Shown: positions 1-11,437, numbered from the stretch's first letter. The stretch is DNA of 22,937 nt from Euplotes cf. woodruffi 2 WChen-2021 (GCA_021441665.1 JAGYYN010031806.1:1-22937); one strand, 5' to 3'. Translations and numbers: made by a program. Notes: generated by a model from the letters alone, not told the origin.

Positions 1-2084
1 GTGAGTGATGGTTGAGGTAGTGTGGAGATTGATTTATTAGTCTTGCATCAGGAAATAGGTTTAAAATTTATGTAGGATACACTAAAAGAGGAGTTTCGAA
101 CTCGATTGCAAGCCCAGGAGTTTCTCAGATATTTGGTGGCAATACATCAACCGGAAAACTCAATCATCAAAATCACAGTAAAAAGCTATCAAATGCTCAG
201 CCTCAAGATACAAACGCCGTTACTGTTTCTGATAAAGAAATGAAGAGGTACACGGCAACCTATTCGTCAAAAGCATTCGAGCATGCGTGATATGAGACAC
301 CAATCAAGTCAACTGAAAGTGCAGCTGTAAAGACTCTAAAAACAACAGGGACTTCAATCGAAGATTACGGTAGAAGAAATCAGTCAATCAAAGATACAAA
401 GTTCATGAAGGCCTTTGCTGAAGCTGCTGCAGACTCTAACACTGCTGCCCAGACTTTCAGGAGACAGATTGTCAAAGTTGAAGACCCCGACTGTCCTCAC
501 TGAACCAATGCATCTTTAATCAAATCCAAGAAGCAAAGAAAGAAGAATGAAAAACAGGAAATCGTTACTTTTGAGCAGCAAAGACTTGCGCAATTGAAAG
601 CTGCAGAGCAAGCTGAGGCCGATCTCAAGAAAGCTCAGCAAGAAGCTATTAAAAACGAGATGAACTCGACGCTGTCTGAACTGAGCACCAAGAAACATTA
701 TGAATGGGAGGCGAAGAAGAACAACAGAGAAAATCTTGAACAGTCGTTAGCTATGCAGCAAGAGCACAAGCAACTTATCGAGGAAGCTCTCAGACAACGG
801 GCACTAGTCTCTTTAGAGTACAAATAAACAACTCGACGACCAACGTGAAGAAATCGTCAGCCTCAACAGACGAGGCAAGATTAACGACCAGGAAATGGAG
901 CGAAGGCTCAAAGGTCTCGAGTTTGAATGCTACAAGCGAGATCTCCTCATAAAGCAACAAAAGAAAGAAACAGCTGAAGTTTTGAAGACCCAAATCACAC
1001 AAGAAAGCAAGCGCAAGCAGAAGGAGAAGGAAGAGCTAACCAAACCTCCAGAGGTATTCTTCACAGATAAAGAGCTCTCCGAGCTGAGAAAAGAAGCCGA
1101 GGAATCTATAAAAGATATCAAAACGAATATGAAGAACTTCGCTCAAGATCAACTTCACCAACATCAATCAAAAGTGCAGCGGAAACAACAGGAGAAAGAA
1201 AGAGACATCGAGGAGGGAAGGCTCATCAACCAAAGAATGAAGGAACTCCTCGACCAAGAGCAAATGCGCAGACTTCACGCAAAGCAAGCCAACAACCAAG
1301 AGATGAATACGAAACTTTCAGAAATCGAAGGAAACAAAAGGAAGCAGTGGGAGCAAAAGAAAAACGACATCACGAATAAGCTTCAGACTGAAGAGCTGAA
1401 GCAACAACACTACGAGATCGTCAAGCAAGCTGTCGAAGAGCAGCACAAGATGCGCAAGAGCTACTATGAAGACCTGCTGTCGCTGTCCTCCGCCCACAAA
1501 GCCAGACAAAGCCAGCAGCACAGTAAAGAAAGGCAGGAAGAACTTGATTCAAAAGGGTTCCGATTTGAGTTTTACGCAAGAGAGCCAAAAATGAAGGAAG
1601 AGACTCGAAATACAGCAAAGTTCCAGAAAATACAGCAGGAGGTAAACAAACTCAAAAAACAGCAAGAAAAGGAAGTCACCGTGATGCCGCCTCCTTCACT
1701 GATGACAGTTGAAGATTTGCATTCACTCAAGCAGGAAGCTTTGAGTAATGCGATCGAACAGCGGTCGACTCTAAACTCGCTTATGAAGACTCAGTACCAA
1801 GAGTCGATTGCTGAAAGGCGAACGAGAATTGCTGAAGAAAAACGAAGAAATGCTGAAGAGGTTGCAAGACTTGCTGCTTGGCACGAAGAACTCACTAAAC
1901 AGGAAAACTCATTGAAAACGAGAATAAAAAGAACTATAAAGAATTTTTAGAACATCAAGGAAATCAAGAGAAAATTAGGAAGATGCAAGAGGATAATGAG
2001 AGAAAGTATGATCCGAATACTGAGAGAATTGTACAGGAAAATGCTAAGATTGGAGAAAGAATTGTTCAGTGCCATACGGATTAA
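1..2084 (+). CDS. Coiled-coil repeat protein, 5' partial, one +1 frameshift
   Basis: A long coiled-coil protein of about 680 residues in the window; its true start lies upstream. The window opens with GTGAGT, a donor-like sequence, and an AG at 39-40 is a likely acceptor, so bases 1-40 may be intron. From 42 the frame is open with TGA read as Cys (288, 501). AAA-TAA at 822-827 moves the reading by +1 and the coding continues to 1917. A second, unexplained frame change occurs between about 1902 and 1932, after which the protein runs to TAA 2082-2084. The N-terminal part is Ser/Asn-rich with a CPHC motif (about 492-503). The rest is highly charged Glu/Lys/Gln helix with internal duplication: EMNSTLSEL and EMNTKLSEI start two copies of a roughly 200-residue unit, and YKKQLDDQ resembles YKEFLEHQ. 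No enzyme domain is seen. A cytoskeletal or ciliary structural role is a guess from composition only. Confidence 0.8.
822..827 (+). other. +1 programmed frameshift site AAA-TAA
   Basis: The frame up to Lys 822-824 meets TAA at 825-827. Skipping T825 gives AAA CAA CTC GAC and opens a 364-codon frame with the same coiled-coil character. The joined text (EYK then KQLDDQ) forms an uninterrupted charged helix. Confidence 0.85.
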
Positions 2085-2375
2085 GTAATTATAATTGAGT
2101 TGATATTTTAATTTTTAATAAGTATATTGTCACGAAAAAATATTACTGTATTTTATGGAGTAAAAAACATGAATTTATGTAACTGCAATGGAACACTTGC
2201 ACATGAGAGAATAATTGTCGAATCGTCTTAAAACCATTGAAGTTTATCTTTAGATAGATTTTAACAAATCAATATTGAAATAAATATCAGTACTAATTAT
2301 CTTATACTTTCTCTCGCTATTCTGTAATAAAAGTAGATAAAAAATGGCTATAAAATTACTTTTAAATCTATACAT
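2085..2375. other. Intergenic spacer between convergent genes
   Basis: AT-rich, no gene-like frame. It holds two matches to the E. crassus breakage core ATTGAA, at 2236-2241 and 2274-2279. The second, with its flanks (2273-2282), fits the full consensus HATTGAAaHH. Such short motifs also arise by chance in AT-rich DNA. Confidence 0.4.
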
Positions 2376-4439
2376 TTACTCATCTTTAGCAAAGCCCTGT
2401 TTATTCATTTTTCTTGCCATTTCGAGGATCTTAATATTGCGTTTCTGCGACTCATCGTCAGGGAATATATAATCATAAAATTCTTCCCAGCCGCCTTCAT
2501 CTTCCTTATTCTGGTCTCCTTCTTGTTGGTCATTATATATAACTTTGATCTTTCTCCTCTTTTTGACTCTTTTCGGCATTTTCTGTTTGATTTGTTCGTA
2601 GCTATCTTCAGTGCCAAACTCTTTCTCCATCTCGATCCAGCTTTCCAAAATCATCAGTCTTTCCTCCTTAAGTTCAGGCTCGTTGGTCTTATAATAATTA
2701 TACGCTTCCGAGTACACATTTTTGCTGTTTTCGTAGCTTTGCGCATTTTCAATTTCAAACTTTGCGAAGCCAATCCACACTTTTATGTGGTTTGTCTGCT
2801 CCAGCAGCTGCCTGAACAGCTGTCTCGCTTCGTCGTAGTTTTCGATTGAAATCTCAAAGTCGATGAAGGACTTCCAGACGTTCTCAGGATAATCGATATC
2901 TCTCTGCGTCGCGAGATTAAATATGTACCGCGCGCGGTCGAACTCGTCAAGAGTGACTTCAAAATTAGCATATGACGTCCAGGCCTGGTGGTCGTTTGGA
3001 AAGAGCTCAATCCACTTTTGGTATATCTTCCTTCACGCTTCAAAGTTCGCGAGCATGTTTTCGATTTCGACGTAGGCTTCGAATATCTTTTTAGTCGGAC
3101 ACTTGCCGATGGCCTGCCCCATTATTTTTCTTGCCTTCACAATGTCCATCTGGCGGATGTAGAAATGAGCGAATAAAATCCAAAGCTTGCTAAAACTAAA
3201 CTTTTCATGTGGGATAATTGACAACACTTTTTCGTATATTTGCTGAGCGGTGTTTGACTCTTTTGAGCCTCCAACAGCATTTGCGATTTCCTCTTCAAAA
3301 ATAGCGTAGTTGATCCAGAGGTAAATATACCTCTTCCAGAATTTTTTATCTTGTATTGGAGGAATATTAGAAATCGCTCGCTCGTATACATCACGAGCTT
3401 TATCGATATCACCTCCGCTTTCTTCGAGTCTTGTGTAGTCGAACCAAACGTCGTAGTTTAGTGGGTCTTTAGTGATTTCTTCTTCGTAAATGGTTCTTCT
3501 TTTGTTGAGAATCACATCCTCCATTTCTTCATAAGTGCCGTGCTGTTTTTCAAACTTGACAAACGCATTGTAGAGCCTTGCAGCTTTTCCTTTCGGGATT
3601 CGGTCGAGAGCATATTTGAATAAGACTCGAGCTCGTTCGTATTCTTTTCATTTGATCTCGAATCTGCAAAAGGACAAGAAGAAATGCTCTTGTAGGCAGG
3701 CCTCGCCGAGCTCTGCAAGTGCTCTTTCGTAATAGAGCCTCGCTCGTTCCCTGTCGTTTAGCTTTTCCTCGAATTTAGCAGCCTGCATGTAACGAGAAAT
3801 GACCTCAGCCATTTCTTGGTCTCCGACGTTCGGGGTTGAGTCGATGAACCGGTCGAGTATGTCTCGACAACTTCGGATGTTCCCCATTCGTTCTTCGAAT
3901 TTGAGGTAAGCAAGCCACGCATTGTCTTTTGGGTGCCAAGTGAGCCAGCTTTCAAAGATCTCTCTGACTTTGTCATAGTTACTGAGGACTTCTTCCATGT
4001 AGGCATACTTCAGCCAAAATTGATCAACGCCTGGGAGAAGCTTGCAAGCTCTTTCCCATACATTACGTGCGTGGTTGATGAACTTATTCTTCATCTCCAT
4101 CTCTGCGTATCGAAGCCAAAGTGTGACATGTTGATAATCGACTTCGAGTGCTCTTTCATATACAGAGCGAGCTCTGCGGAACTCCTTAAGCCCAGCCTCC
4201 CACTCAGCGTACTTCATCCAGGCGCCAATGTGATGCGTCTGCCTTCTAATTTTGTCTTCGTATTCTTTACGAGTCCTGTACTTGTAATCATCGAGTTCTT
4301 CGGGATCAGTGATTCTTTCAACTGGAGGAAGGGAGTCCTCGATCTTGTGGGCCTGAGCTTCAGCTAAAAGCTGCTCAGCGGTGATTTGAATCTCAGCAGG
4401 GTTTTTGTTTTTAACTTTGGACACCCGCTGCACTCCCAT
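2376..4439 (-). CDS. CRNKL1: Crooked-neck-like splicing factor (CRNKL1/Clf1/Syf3)
   Basis: A 687-residue crooked-neck protein, a HAT-repeat scaffold of the Prp19-associated (NineTeen) complex needed for spliceosome activation; it acts in the nucleus. The start ATG (4437-4439) is chosen because the next residues, SKVKNKNPAEIQITAEQLL, match the conserved start of animal homologues. HAT repeats with the W..Y..E and RAR..YERAL pattern fill residues of about 50-600, including IRRQTHHIGAWMKYAEWE and RYIYLWINYAIFEEE. The C-terminus keeps KKRRK and GWEEFYDYIFPDD. The frame is single and intronless, with no frameshift. Two TGAs fall inside it: 3648-3650 (FEIK-C-KEYERAR) and 3033-3035 (FEA-C-RKIYQ). 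The second aligns with a Cys in the human protein (FDRCRKLYE), which supports UGA = Cys. An alternative 5' exon ending at 4470 was considered (an AG precedes an open stretch), but no good donor is seen. Confidence 0.96.
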
Positions 4440-4805
4440 CGACTTGAACTCTTCACTGATGTTCTTGTCCTATGTATGATGGTATAATTATTTATGTCAA
4501 GTAAATTTAGCTAAACTTAATAATAAAGATGAATCTGAATAAGTGAACATTTCAAACCTCAGTGCATTAGTTATTATCAGTTAGCAAGCTGTCACTAAAA
4601 ATTTGTATATTTAGATATCGATACAAATAATAATTGGCTCCTTGTTGTTGCTGCTTTTGTGTTACATAATAAATGCTGAGTTTAGATCATATATGCTCTT
4701 AGGCTGCTTCAACTTACCATATTTAAAAATAATAAGATTCAATTAATTTACCAATTAATTGAATACTCAAAAATTGATAAAAATTTGATTTAGCTAGGTC
4801 TACGA
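4440..4805. other. Intergenic spacer, tandem minus-strand genes
   Basis: AT-rich spacer of about 366 bases between the start of CRNKL1 and the stop of the next gene. No coding frame is seen. Its main feature is the perfect palindrome at 4737-4764. A weaker inverted pair, TTGTAT and ATACAA, lies near 4602-4625. Confidence 0.5.
4737..4764. repeat. 12-bp perfect inverted repeat with ATTGAA cores
   Basis: Left arm ATTCAATTAATT (4737-4748), loop TACC (4749-4752), right arm AATTAATTGAAT (4753-4764). The arms are exact reverse complements. Each carries ATTGAA, the core of the chromosome-breakage sequence known from E. crassus, so the motif faces both ways. It lies 41 bases past the stop of one gene and about 300 bases upstream of the next. 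A breakage role is inferred; a transcription terminator hairpin or chance are alternatives. Confidence 0.55.
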
Positions 4806-7800
4806 CTAGATTGGAGAGCTCAGAAACTCAAGTGCAGCGTCAAGGACTTTTAAAACTCCGTCTAGTCACTTCCACGAGTTATCAGTGTCTCTTTGGTCTT
4901 CGTATGTGTTCTTGAACTTTTCAATGTTCTGCTTGAGATCTCTCAAAATATTAAAGTGCTGGTTAAAAAGCGAACTTCATGTGCCAAAGTTAGGCACAAC
5001 GACTTTGAACCTCTGCGCTGGGGAGATGTCATGGTTGACTTCCTTTCTTGGCGTCGCTGATTCAACGTTCAAGTCGTTGTTGAATTCGTTGCCGAATTCA
5101 TCAACATTTAAGTCGATGTTGATCAAACCAGCGTCTGCGTTTTGATTTTTCTTAGGCGTGGTTTTAATCGTCTGCTTCGGGTTCATTTTCCTCTTTCCAT
5201 CGATGAATTTTAAGTTTTTAATGCCGATTGAGATATTATTTTGCATTTGGCTGCCTAATTACAATATTTGAACCGATTATGTGAGCTTGGTGAGCGAGGA
5301 TCGCTTGTTGTGCTTCTTCTAAGCTATTAATTTTATCTTTTAATAGCTCCCCGACGTTATATTCGTTCCCGTAGAGGTATAGAATCTTTGATGTTGAAGG
5401 AAACGGAGAGTCGATGCCGTATCTTCCAACTCCTTTACAAAAGTTTTTATTTGAAATATCAAAACCATTATTCTGTGACGTGAGTGCAAATAAAAACGCT
5501 CGAATAAACGACAGTTCGCCTGGATAAGACACCAGTGGTGAGATTAAATTTTCTTGTGGTATTACATACCCACATATCGTCGATATTTCATCTGTATTGA
5601 AGATTCCTTCCTGTTCCTGGAAGAATTTCGCAAAATGCTTTGTGATAGTCTTTAAGTTCTTCTGCTTTTTCGCTATAAACTCGTCGATGTAGTTATTGAG
5701 AATGATATCGACATCGAGATATTCAACCTCGATGTCGTTTTCATCTGGAATTCTTTTGATGTACCGCTTCATTTTGTGGTACCATAATTTAGTGTCGTTT
5801 TCATCAAACCAGAATAAGATTTTTGGCGTGAGCTCCTCTTCAATTTCACATTTAATATATGTCGACCCATCTTCATGTTCATAGTAGTCCTATAGAGCTT
5901 AAAAATACAAGCTTACGGCTGGTCCTCCTTTCACGTTGATTCACGAATAGGCGAAGTAGAAGAACTCTTGCATGTAAATATCAGCAGAGTAGCTCGAGTT
6001 CTTCTCTAAAGACTCAGAGTTTTGCAGCATCCCTGAGAGCTTTGAGAATATCTTCGCTCTCGGCCAGATGTTAGTGTAGTACTTAAGACTCACAATAAAC
6101 TCAGATAGCTTTTCCTCTGCGACTTTACGAAATTTGTACAGCTGCAAAAAGTAAATAATCAAATACTCTTCAAGTGACATGTAGTTGATGCTTATTGATC
6201 CGTTAATAGTCGCTGAGTTCTTGATCCTATGGTTGTAAATTTCATATATTTGCTTTTTAAACATCGGCCAGGCCTCGACTCGACAGTCATCTTCAACACT
6301 GGGTGTGTTTACAATAAACGCGGTGATCATATCAGGGATCGCCCAGTGTCCTGTAAGTTCCAAGGCCATTTGTTTTAGTGTAACAGAGTCTGTTGCTTTC
6401 ATTGTCCCCTGGCTTTTCAGTCGTGGGTCTGCAGTACCTCCTGTATTTTGGCCTTGCTTCGTCTCTTCATTTTCTCCGTTTTCTATACGACTGAATAAGC
6501 TGCGCAAATAGCAATTTGCTTACTATTTTCTTGGCCTGGTGCGCTGGTATCATTTTTACTTTGTTCATTTGTTTTATCAAAGTTACCGTTGTCTTTAGAT
6601 CCTTCGTTATCCTTTGAGTTAAAGTTATTTTTGCTTCCGTCGATGTTCAGCTCTGACGAGGAGATAGTCTGTGTGATACTTGCTCCAGGCCGTTCTTCTA
6701 ACTCGCTTTCGATGACTTGGATCTGCTGGTCTTTCTTTGATTCTTGTATAACGTTTTTGAGTAAATTCTCCATATTTTTGTAAATCTGCTTCTTCAAGTC
6801 TTGCTCGTTATCAAGTTCATTAAAGCTTTCTTTGTATTCTTCAAGACTGTCGATGTTGTCCTGCTTCGAGTCAGTTTTTTGCTGCGTGGGAGCTTCTTTC
6901 AACTCGACCTTATGGTCATCTCTAATGATATCAGCTCCGTAGATAGCTGCGGATTTAAGTTTTTCGATCTCAGCCTTAAGTTCTTCATCTTGCATCTCGA
7001 ACGACTTGATGATCGAGTTCTTAATATTGACTGCATTTTCTAAAATCATGATTTTATTTATTAAGGCCGGCTCTTTCAGAGGATAGTTTTTCTATGTTTT
7101 CTATCGTCCGTTCTAGCTTCAGCTGCAGTTCGGCTTCTTTTTCAACTTCGCTTATGTGATACTGCTCGAGCAGTTTTTCGTATAGCTTATTGTAAGAAAG
7201 ACTAAGATTGCTGAGAGTTTGAGCCAACTTCGGCCTGTATCAAAATACAGTCTCGATGGTCTCGTTAAACAGCATGTTGATCTTCGTGATGTCTTCGAAG
7301 AGCACTGTGAACCCGTTTTTCTTAGAATAAAAGTTTTTACTGTGCGTTTGGATGCTCTCGCTGAAGGGCTTATTTTATAAACTGATTATTTGAACTGCTC
7401 GATACGACAGAGCGGTTTTCATGTCTTCGCAGGAACAGGTTGTTTTGGTAAAAGTCGTTCTTGGTCATCCTTTCCTGCCCTCTTCTGACTGTATGCTTTG
7501 AATATGACTTCGTCCTCATGTGAATACGCTTTTGGTTCCCGCTTTCATTATAAAAAGATGCGAGCTTTTGATCTTGAGTTAGACTGGCCTCAGCGTCATT
7601 TTGTGAATTTTGATTCGCAGTGCTCCTCATAGTATTAGAGGCAAGCTGCGAGTTGACCATTTGGCTATTCGGAGTCGATATCTTCATTCCTGCAGCCTTT
7701 CGCATGTCGATCAGTGCATTTGAATTATTCTGTCTGTTGTTAAACTCTCGCTTGTCTCGTTCATTTTTCAACAGCTGAGGGAGGTAATCGTTTCCAGCTC

Positions 7801-7888
7801 CGAGAGTCTGAAAGTGGTTGTTATGGATGCCTGGGAACTTTTGCTTCATATTTTCATTATATGAATTTTCCTTGTGGTCGTCTTTCAT
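4806..7888 (-). CDS. 1003-aa coiled-coil protein, three +1 frameshifts, two mini-introns
   Basis: The family is not recognised. Start ATG 7886-7888, stop TAG 4806-4808. Coding is split by AAA-TAA at 7370-7375, 7054-7059 and 5236-5241 (after residues 172, 277 and 860) and by GT-AG introns at 6483-6523 (41 nt) and 5890-5916 (27 nt). With these applied, 3009 coding bases read through with no other TAA or TAG. TGA is Cys at four places, for example FAYSC just before the second intron. Residues 1-172 are polar and disordered-looking (Asn, Ser, Gln). About 190-400 is coiled coil (EVEKEAELQLKLERTIENIE). Residues of about 400-470 are Asn/Asp/Ser-rich. About 490-860 looks globular, with GHWAIPDMITAFIV and a stretch around LKYYTNIWPRAKIF that recalls conserved helical regions of large protist cytoskeletal proteins, too weakly to name. 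The C-terminal 140 residues follow the third shift. Confidence 0.85.
5236..5241 (-). other. +1 programmed frameshift site AAA-TAA
   Basis: Third shift of the 1003-aa gene, after residue 860. The upstream frame ends RQPNAK; skipping the T of TAA gives NISIGIKNLK and a 143-codon final segment. Confidence 0.82.
5890..5916 (-). other. 27-nt GT-AG intron
   Basis: On the minus strand it begins GTAAGC and ends CTATAG, with internal TAA and a terminal TAG in the reading frame. Its length is a multiple of three, so the flanking exons (VKGGPA and DYYEHEDG) are in the same frame. It is among the shortest introns here. Confidence 0.8.
6483..6523 (-). other. 41-nt GT-AG intron
   Basis: Begins GTAAGC and ends GTATAG on the minus strand. 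Removal joins QEN and KNGENEE and supplies exactly the frame change needed. The alternative, a +2 ribosomal shift at GTA-TAG, is possible but less economical. Confidence 0.65.
7054..7059 (-). other. +1 programmed frameshift site AAA-TAA
   Basis: Second shift of the 1003-aa gene, after residue 277. ERAGLNK meets TAA; skipping T gives KIMILENAVN in an open frame. An ATG six bases further on could look like a separate start in a standard annotation. Confidence 0.82.
7370..7375 (-). other. +1 programmed frameshift site AAA-TAA
   Basis: First shift of the 1003-aa gene, after residue 172. SSSNNQFIK meets TAA; skipping T gives KPFSESIQ and a 105-codon open segment that contains one TGA (Cys). Confidence 0.82.
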
Positions 7889-8485
7889 ATTGATTCAAAT
7901 TATTTTATTTCAAGCTGTTATCGATCAAAAAAAAGCTAAATAGAAAGAGACAGTGGTTTTATTTCATTTATGTTTAGAGGGTTTAGAATTTTACAATTTA
8001 GTATAAATATAATAAAGTTATTTCGAGATAAAGAAAATACTGGTTTTTTTATTTTAAATATATAAAACTAACTAAATCAATATTTTTATTTTTAATCTTC
8101 AGTATTATTTTTATATTTAACTGTAAATCTAGGATAATTAGTTATTTAAAAAGCTGTAGATTTAGTTTTTTGTGTTAGATTACAAAATATATTTACAATA
8201 TAAGATTATAAATATAGTTATATCGAGCTACTTTTTTTAATATTTATTAAAATATTTTAAATAAAGATATAGACAATTACAAACGCGATTTAAATAATTA
8301 TACAATTATTTATTTTTACTATAAATAAAAGTGTGCGTATTGATTATTTAAAAATAATAGCTTAATTGATTTTTTTCTTTATAATTACTGTTGTATTTAT
8401 CAAAATCTAATCTTCCTCTAACGAAGGTTTATATTCCTACTAGAATTGATAAAACATTAATCTTGAAAGCTTAAATAAATTTAAG
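7889..8485. other. AT-rich divergent intergenic region
   Basis: About 600 bases between two divergently transcribed genes, so it should hold both promoters. It is the most AT-rich stretch of the window (especially 8030-8390), with long A and T runs. No open frame, repeat or ATTGAA core was found. No promoter element can be fixed from sequence alone. Confidence 0.5.
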
Positions 8486-11437
8486 ATGGATGAGCTAGAC
8501 GCAAGACCGTATTCAAAAGGTGTTAATAGAGCAACAGGGGAGGTTAATGGATTTGCAAGTAAGTCTACACATACCACCACTTTAATTTACCAAATAACAC
8601 TGCATTTCTCGCCTTGCTAGCCTCAAAGATTTACTATATTCTATTCTTTAGGAAAAGAATCCTCAAATACAGCAACAAATCCAAATTTACTATTTGTGAA
8701 TACAAATACGAACTTTAACAGGCAAAAAGACGAGCCTGGGTTTAGTGTAACCAAAGAGCAGTTTTGGAAGTCATCATCGGACTTTTCAAAAGTTGGATTC
8801 AATGAAAAACTCTATCAAGTGACTCCAATCGGAAATCCCGACCTGGGGGTTATCCACGAATCTGCCTCAAGACCGCCGACTGCTCAGGAGGCATCTCGAC
8901 ATGATAAAGAGCGAGATCGAGACCCAGCAGTGGTGATGGCGGCGATGAAGTACCGAAGCCACCACCAGTTGAGAAATGAGTCGAAAGATTTGCCATTCTC
9001 ATACTTTTGTTCAACGTCAGAAGGGATCTTAGATAACAGCAACAGCCACCCTTCATTCAGAATATACTTTTCATTTGTTAAAAGATTTGCAATCTGCATG
9101 TTTGTGATCTGCCTCCTCGGCAACGTGATGATGGCTTACAACACTACTAGTGAGTGGTACAGCGAGAACGATATTAAATTTAACTTCGAGCGGACCACGC
9201 TTGGCAACATCGACGGGTTCGGATACCAAACAGTCGGTGATTCTGCTGCGAAAATCGGAAAGGACAACTCACAAACTGGTTTGACAATGATATTGCCGAT
9301 GGATCTCATCATCACATTATTTTTCATAATTTTCTGAATTTACCAGATTTTCATTTCGAAGATCGAAATGAATTCGAAATATTCACCAGTTAGTATCCGG
9401 GACTTTGCAGTCAGGGTTACCAACATCTCGAAGGACTGCAAGCTTGACCTTGAACGCGAGGTTTTAAAGCTGTTTATTACTTTTGGCAAAATTGTAGAAA
9501 CCGTAAAAGTGAACAAGTACGATAAAGCACTTCTTTATGAACTTCAGGTTCGGTCTATCGGTGAGAAAATTGGAGACAGAAAAGCTAAAAACAGCATCAG
9601 GAACAGTACAGACCAGAAGAAAGTCAACGAACTTATCACGCAAGAACAAAAGGCTTGCAATGTGCAGAAGAAATTCTATGAAAGCCATAAGTTCGACCAC
9701 ACTCCTTATGAAGTCATCGTTGTGTTCGATACGCTAAAAGCAAGAAACGATTGACTAAATACTTACTCGAAGTACTCGAAATGGTACAATTCTTGAAGAA
9801 AAATGCCAAATCAACTCAAGATCAATGGAGAATTCAAGTTTAAAGTCAAAGAGGCACTCGAACCTTCCGAATACCAACTTGAGTACTGGTTTCATTCGAG
9901 ACTTCTAAGATTCTTGTTAATTTTCGGAGCCCTTGTATTTGCAGCAATTATTTGCTCTATCGGTCTCAAGATGGTCCTAAAGCAGATGGCAACAGCATAT
10001 TATAAAATTCCAATTTACTCTGATTGAAATAAGTACAGCTTTACATCATCTACAGCTACTGCTTACCTTTCATCTACGACTGCGACAACTGAAGAGAAAA
10101 GCTGTTACTGAAGATACGTTGGATTGAGCACAGTTAAGAAATCAACAGGTGATACGAAGACTTTATGAACTTACTGGATGCACTATTACTCAGATTACTA
10201 CAGGCTCTTCGCAGCTTCGATTTGAACAATGCTGTTAGTTAATGTCTTTCTGACATACTTCTTCAAGCTGGTATTTAACAACATATTGCTCAGGCCAAAA
10301 TTTAAGTCTCAGAAGTATATATTGACAACAATATGAGTATTCATCTACCAATTCCTATTTCTCGGGTTCCTTCCTGAAACGATGAGTGACAGGTCAGAAA
10401 GCTCTCTCGGTAGAAGGTGGTATCTAATCTGGGGCGTCCTCTACATCATTTACTATTTTTCAATGTTGGCTCTGCACCCTCTTGAAACCTTCATTCTTTG
10501 GATCATTGTATTCCTTAGGAAGAAGTGCTTGAAGTCGACCAAGGTCATTCAGAAAGACCTGAATCAGCTGTACCTCGGAGTCGAGCTGGACTATTCCCAC
10601 AAGATCGGTCGATTACTCGCGCACGGGTTTATATGATTCTACCATGGTGCTGGACTACCAATTCTGTATTTATTTTTCTTCTTCCATATCGCACTATTTT
10701 ACCTAATAGAAAAAGCTCTGGTCTTGAAGTTCTATAGGAAGGTGGAGAACCAATACCCGTATATAAGACAGTTCATTATTCACAGCTTTATGATTATCCT
10801 GATGTTCCACTGCTTTAGAACGATCGATTTGTTTGGATCTGAAGAGATCTTTACAAACTCCTACTACACTGAGACTTGCACAGTGAGCTCGATTTCTTTG
10901 TCATGCTACATTCCAACAAAGCTATCTTACAATCAGAGAGTCAAATCAAGCCAAGGAGTTGGATATTTAATAATCGCTATCCTCGCGATTATTTACTACT
11001 TGCTGATATTCTTCGCACATAAAAAGTGCATTAAAAAAATCCTCGGCTGTAATGCAATATTTACAAAGCCGATTCGTGGCAATATTCCGGTTACTGCGTT
11101 GAGAGACAGAAATCTCGCTTTTAAGCCTCACTCGTACAGATTTGACAAAATGGACAAATACAAGGCCGCAGTCCACGCGGTTGAAGCGAAAATGCACGAC
11201 AACCCGCTTTCACCGAATCAAGTGAGACAGTCGATGAATGTTGATTCGCATTATGACCTCAAGTCAGATGCGAACTCTGGTGAGTTAGTCTCCGGCGGTA
11301 AAATGAGCAACAACCAAGTTTTTAATATCTACAAAAGACCGGATACCAAAGACTCTCAGTTTGAGAGGGCAGAAAACTTCGATGAGATCAGAGTGGCTTC
11401 CGAAGTCGTCGATGAAATCGAACTGCAATCATCGTAA
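8486..11437 (+). CDS. OSCA/TMEM63 (CSC1)-like multi-pass membrane protein
   Basis: A 952-residue protein resembling the OSCA/TMEM63 family of mechanosensitive or osmosensitive cation channels. Exon 1 is 8486-8558, a 93-nt GTAAGT...TTTAG intron spans 8559-8651, and exon 2 reads in one frame to TAA 11435-11437 with no frameshift. Eight TGAs are read as Cys (first at 9335, last at 10634). Order: polar N-terminus; membrane segments near residues 165-190 (RFAICMFVICLLG) and 240-262; a cytosolic domain at about 275-390 with an RRM-like start (DFAVRVTNI), as in the family; then about seven to eight further hydrophobic helices between 435 and 815, including HGAGLPILYLFFFFHIALFY followed by EKALVLKFYRK; and a polar tail of about 140 residues. 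Layout fits the family, but pore residues cannot be assigned by eye. An unrelated ciliate membrane family is the alternative. Confidence 0.8.
8559..8651 (+). other. 93-nt GT-AG intron
   Basis: Donor GTAAGT after codon 24 plus one base; acceptor TTCTTTAG. Splicing joins GFA and KESSN through a split AGA codon and puts the ATG at 8486 in frame with the long exon. Pyrimidine-rich end, typical 3' splice site. Confidence 0.75.

Noticed and set aside
2523-2849. 108-codon plus-strand frame opposite CRNKL1
   Set aside because: Shadow of the conserved HAT-repeat gene on the other strand; no family resemblance.
3933-4367. 144-codon plus-strand frame
   Set aside because: Antisense of the conserved N-terminal part of CRNKL1.
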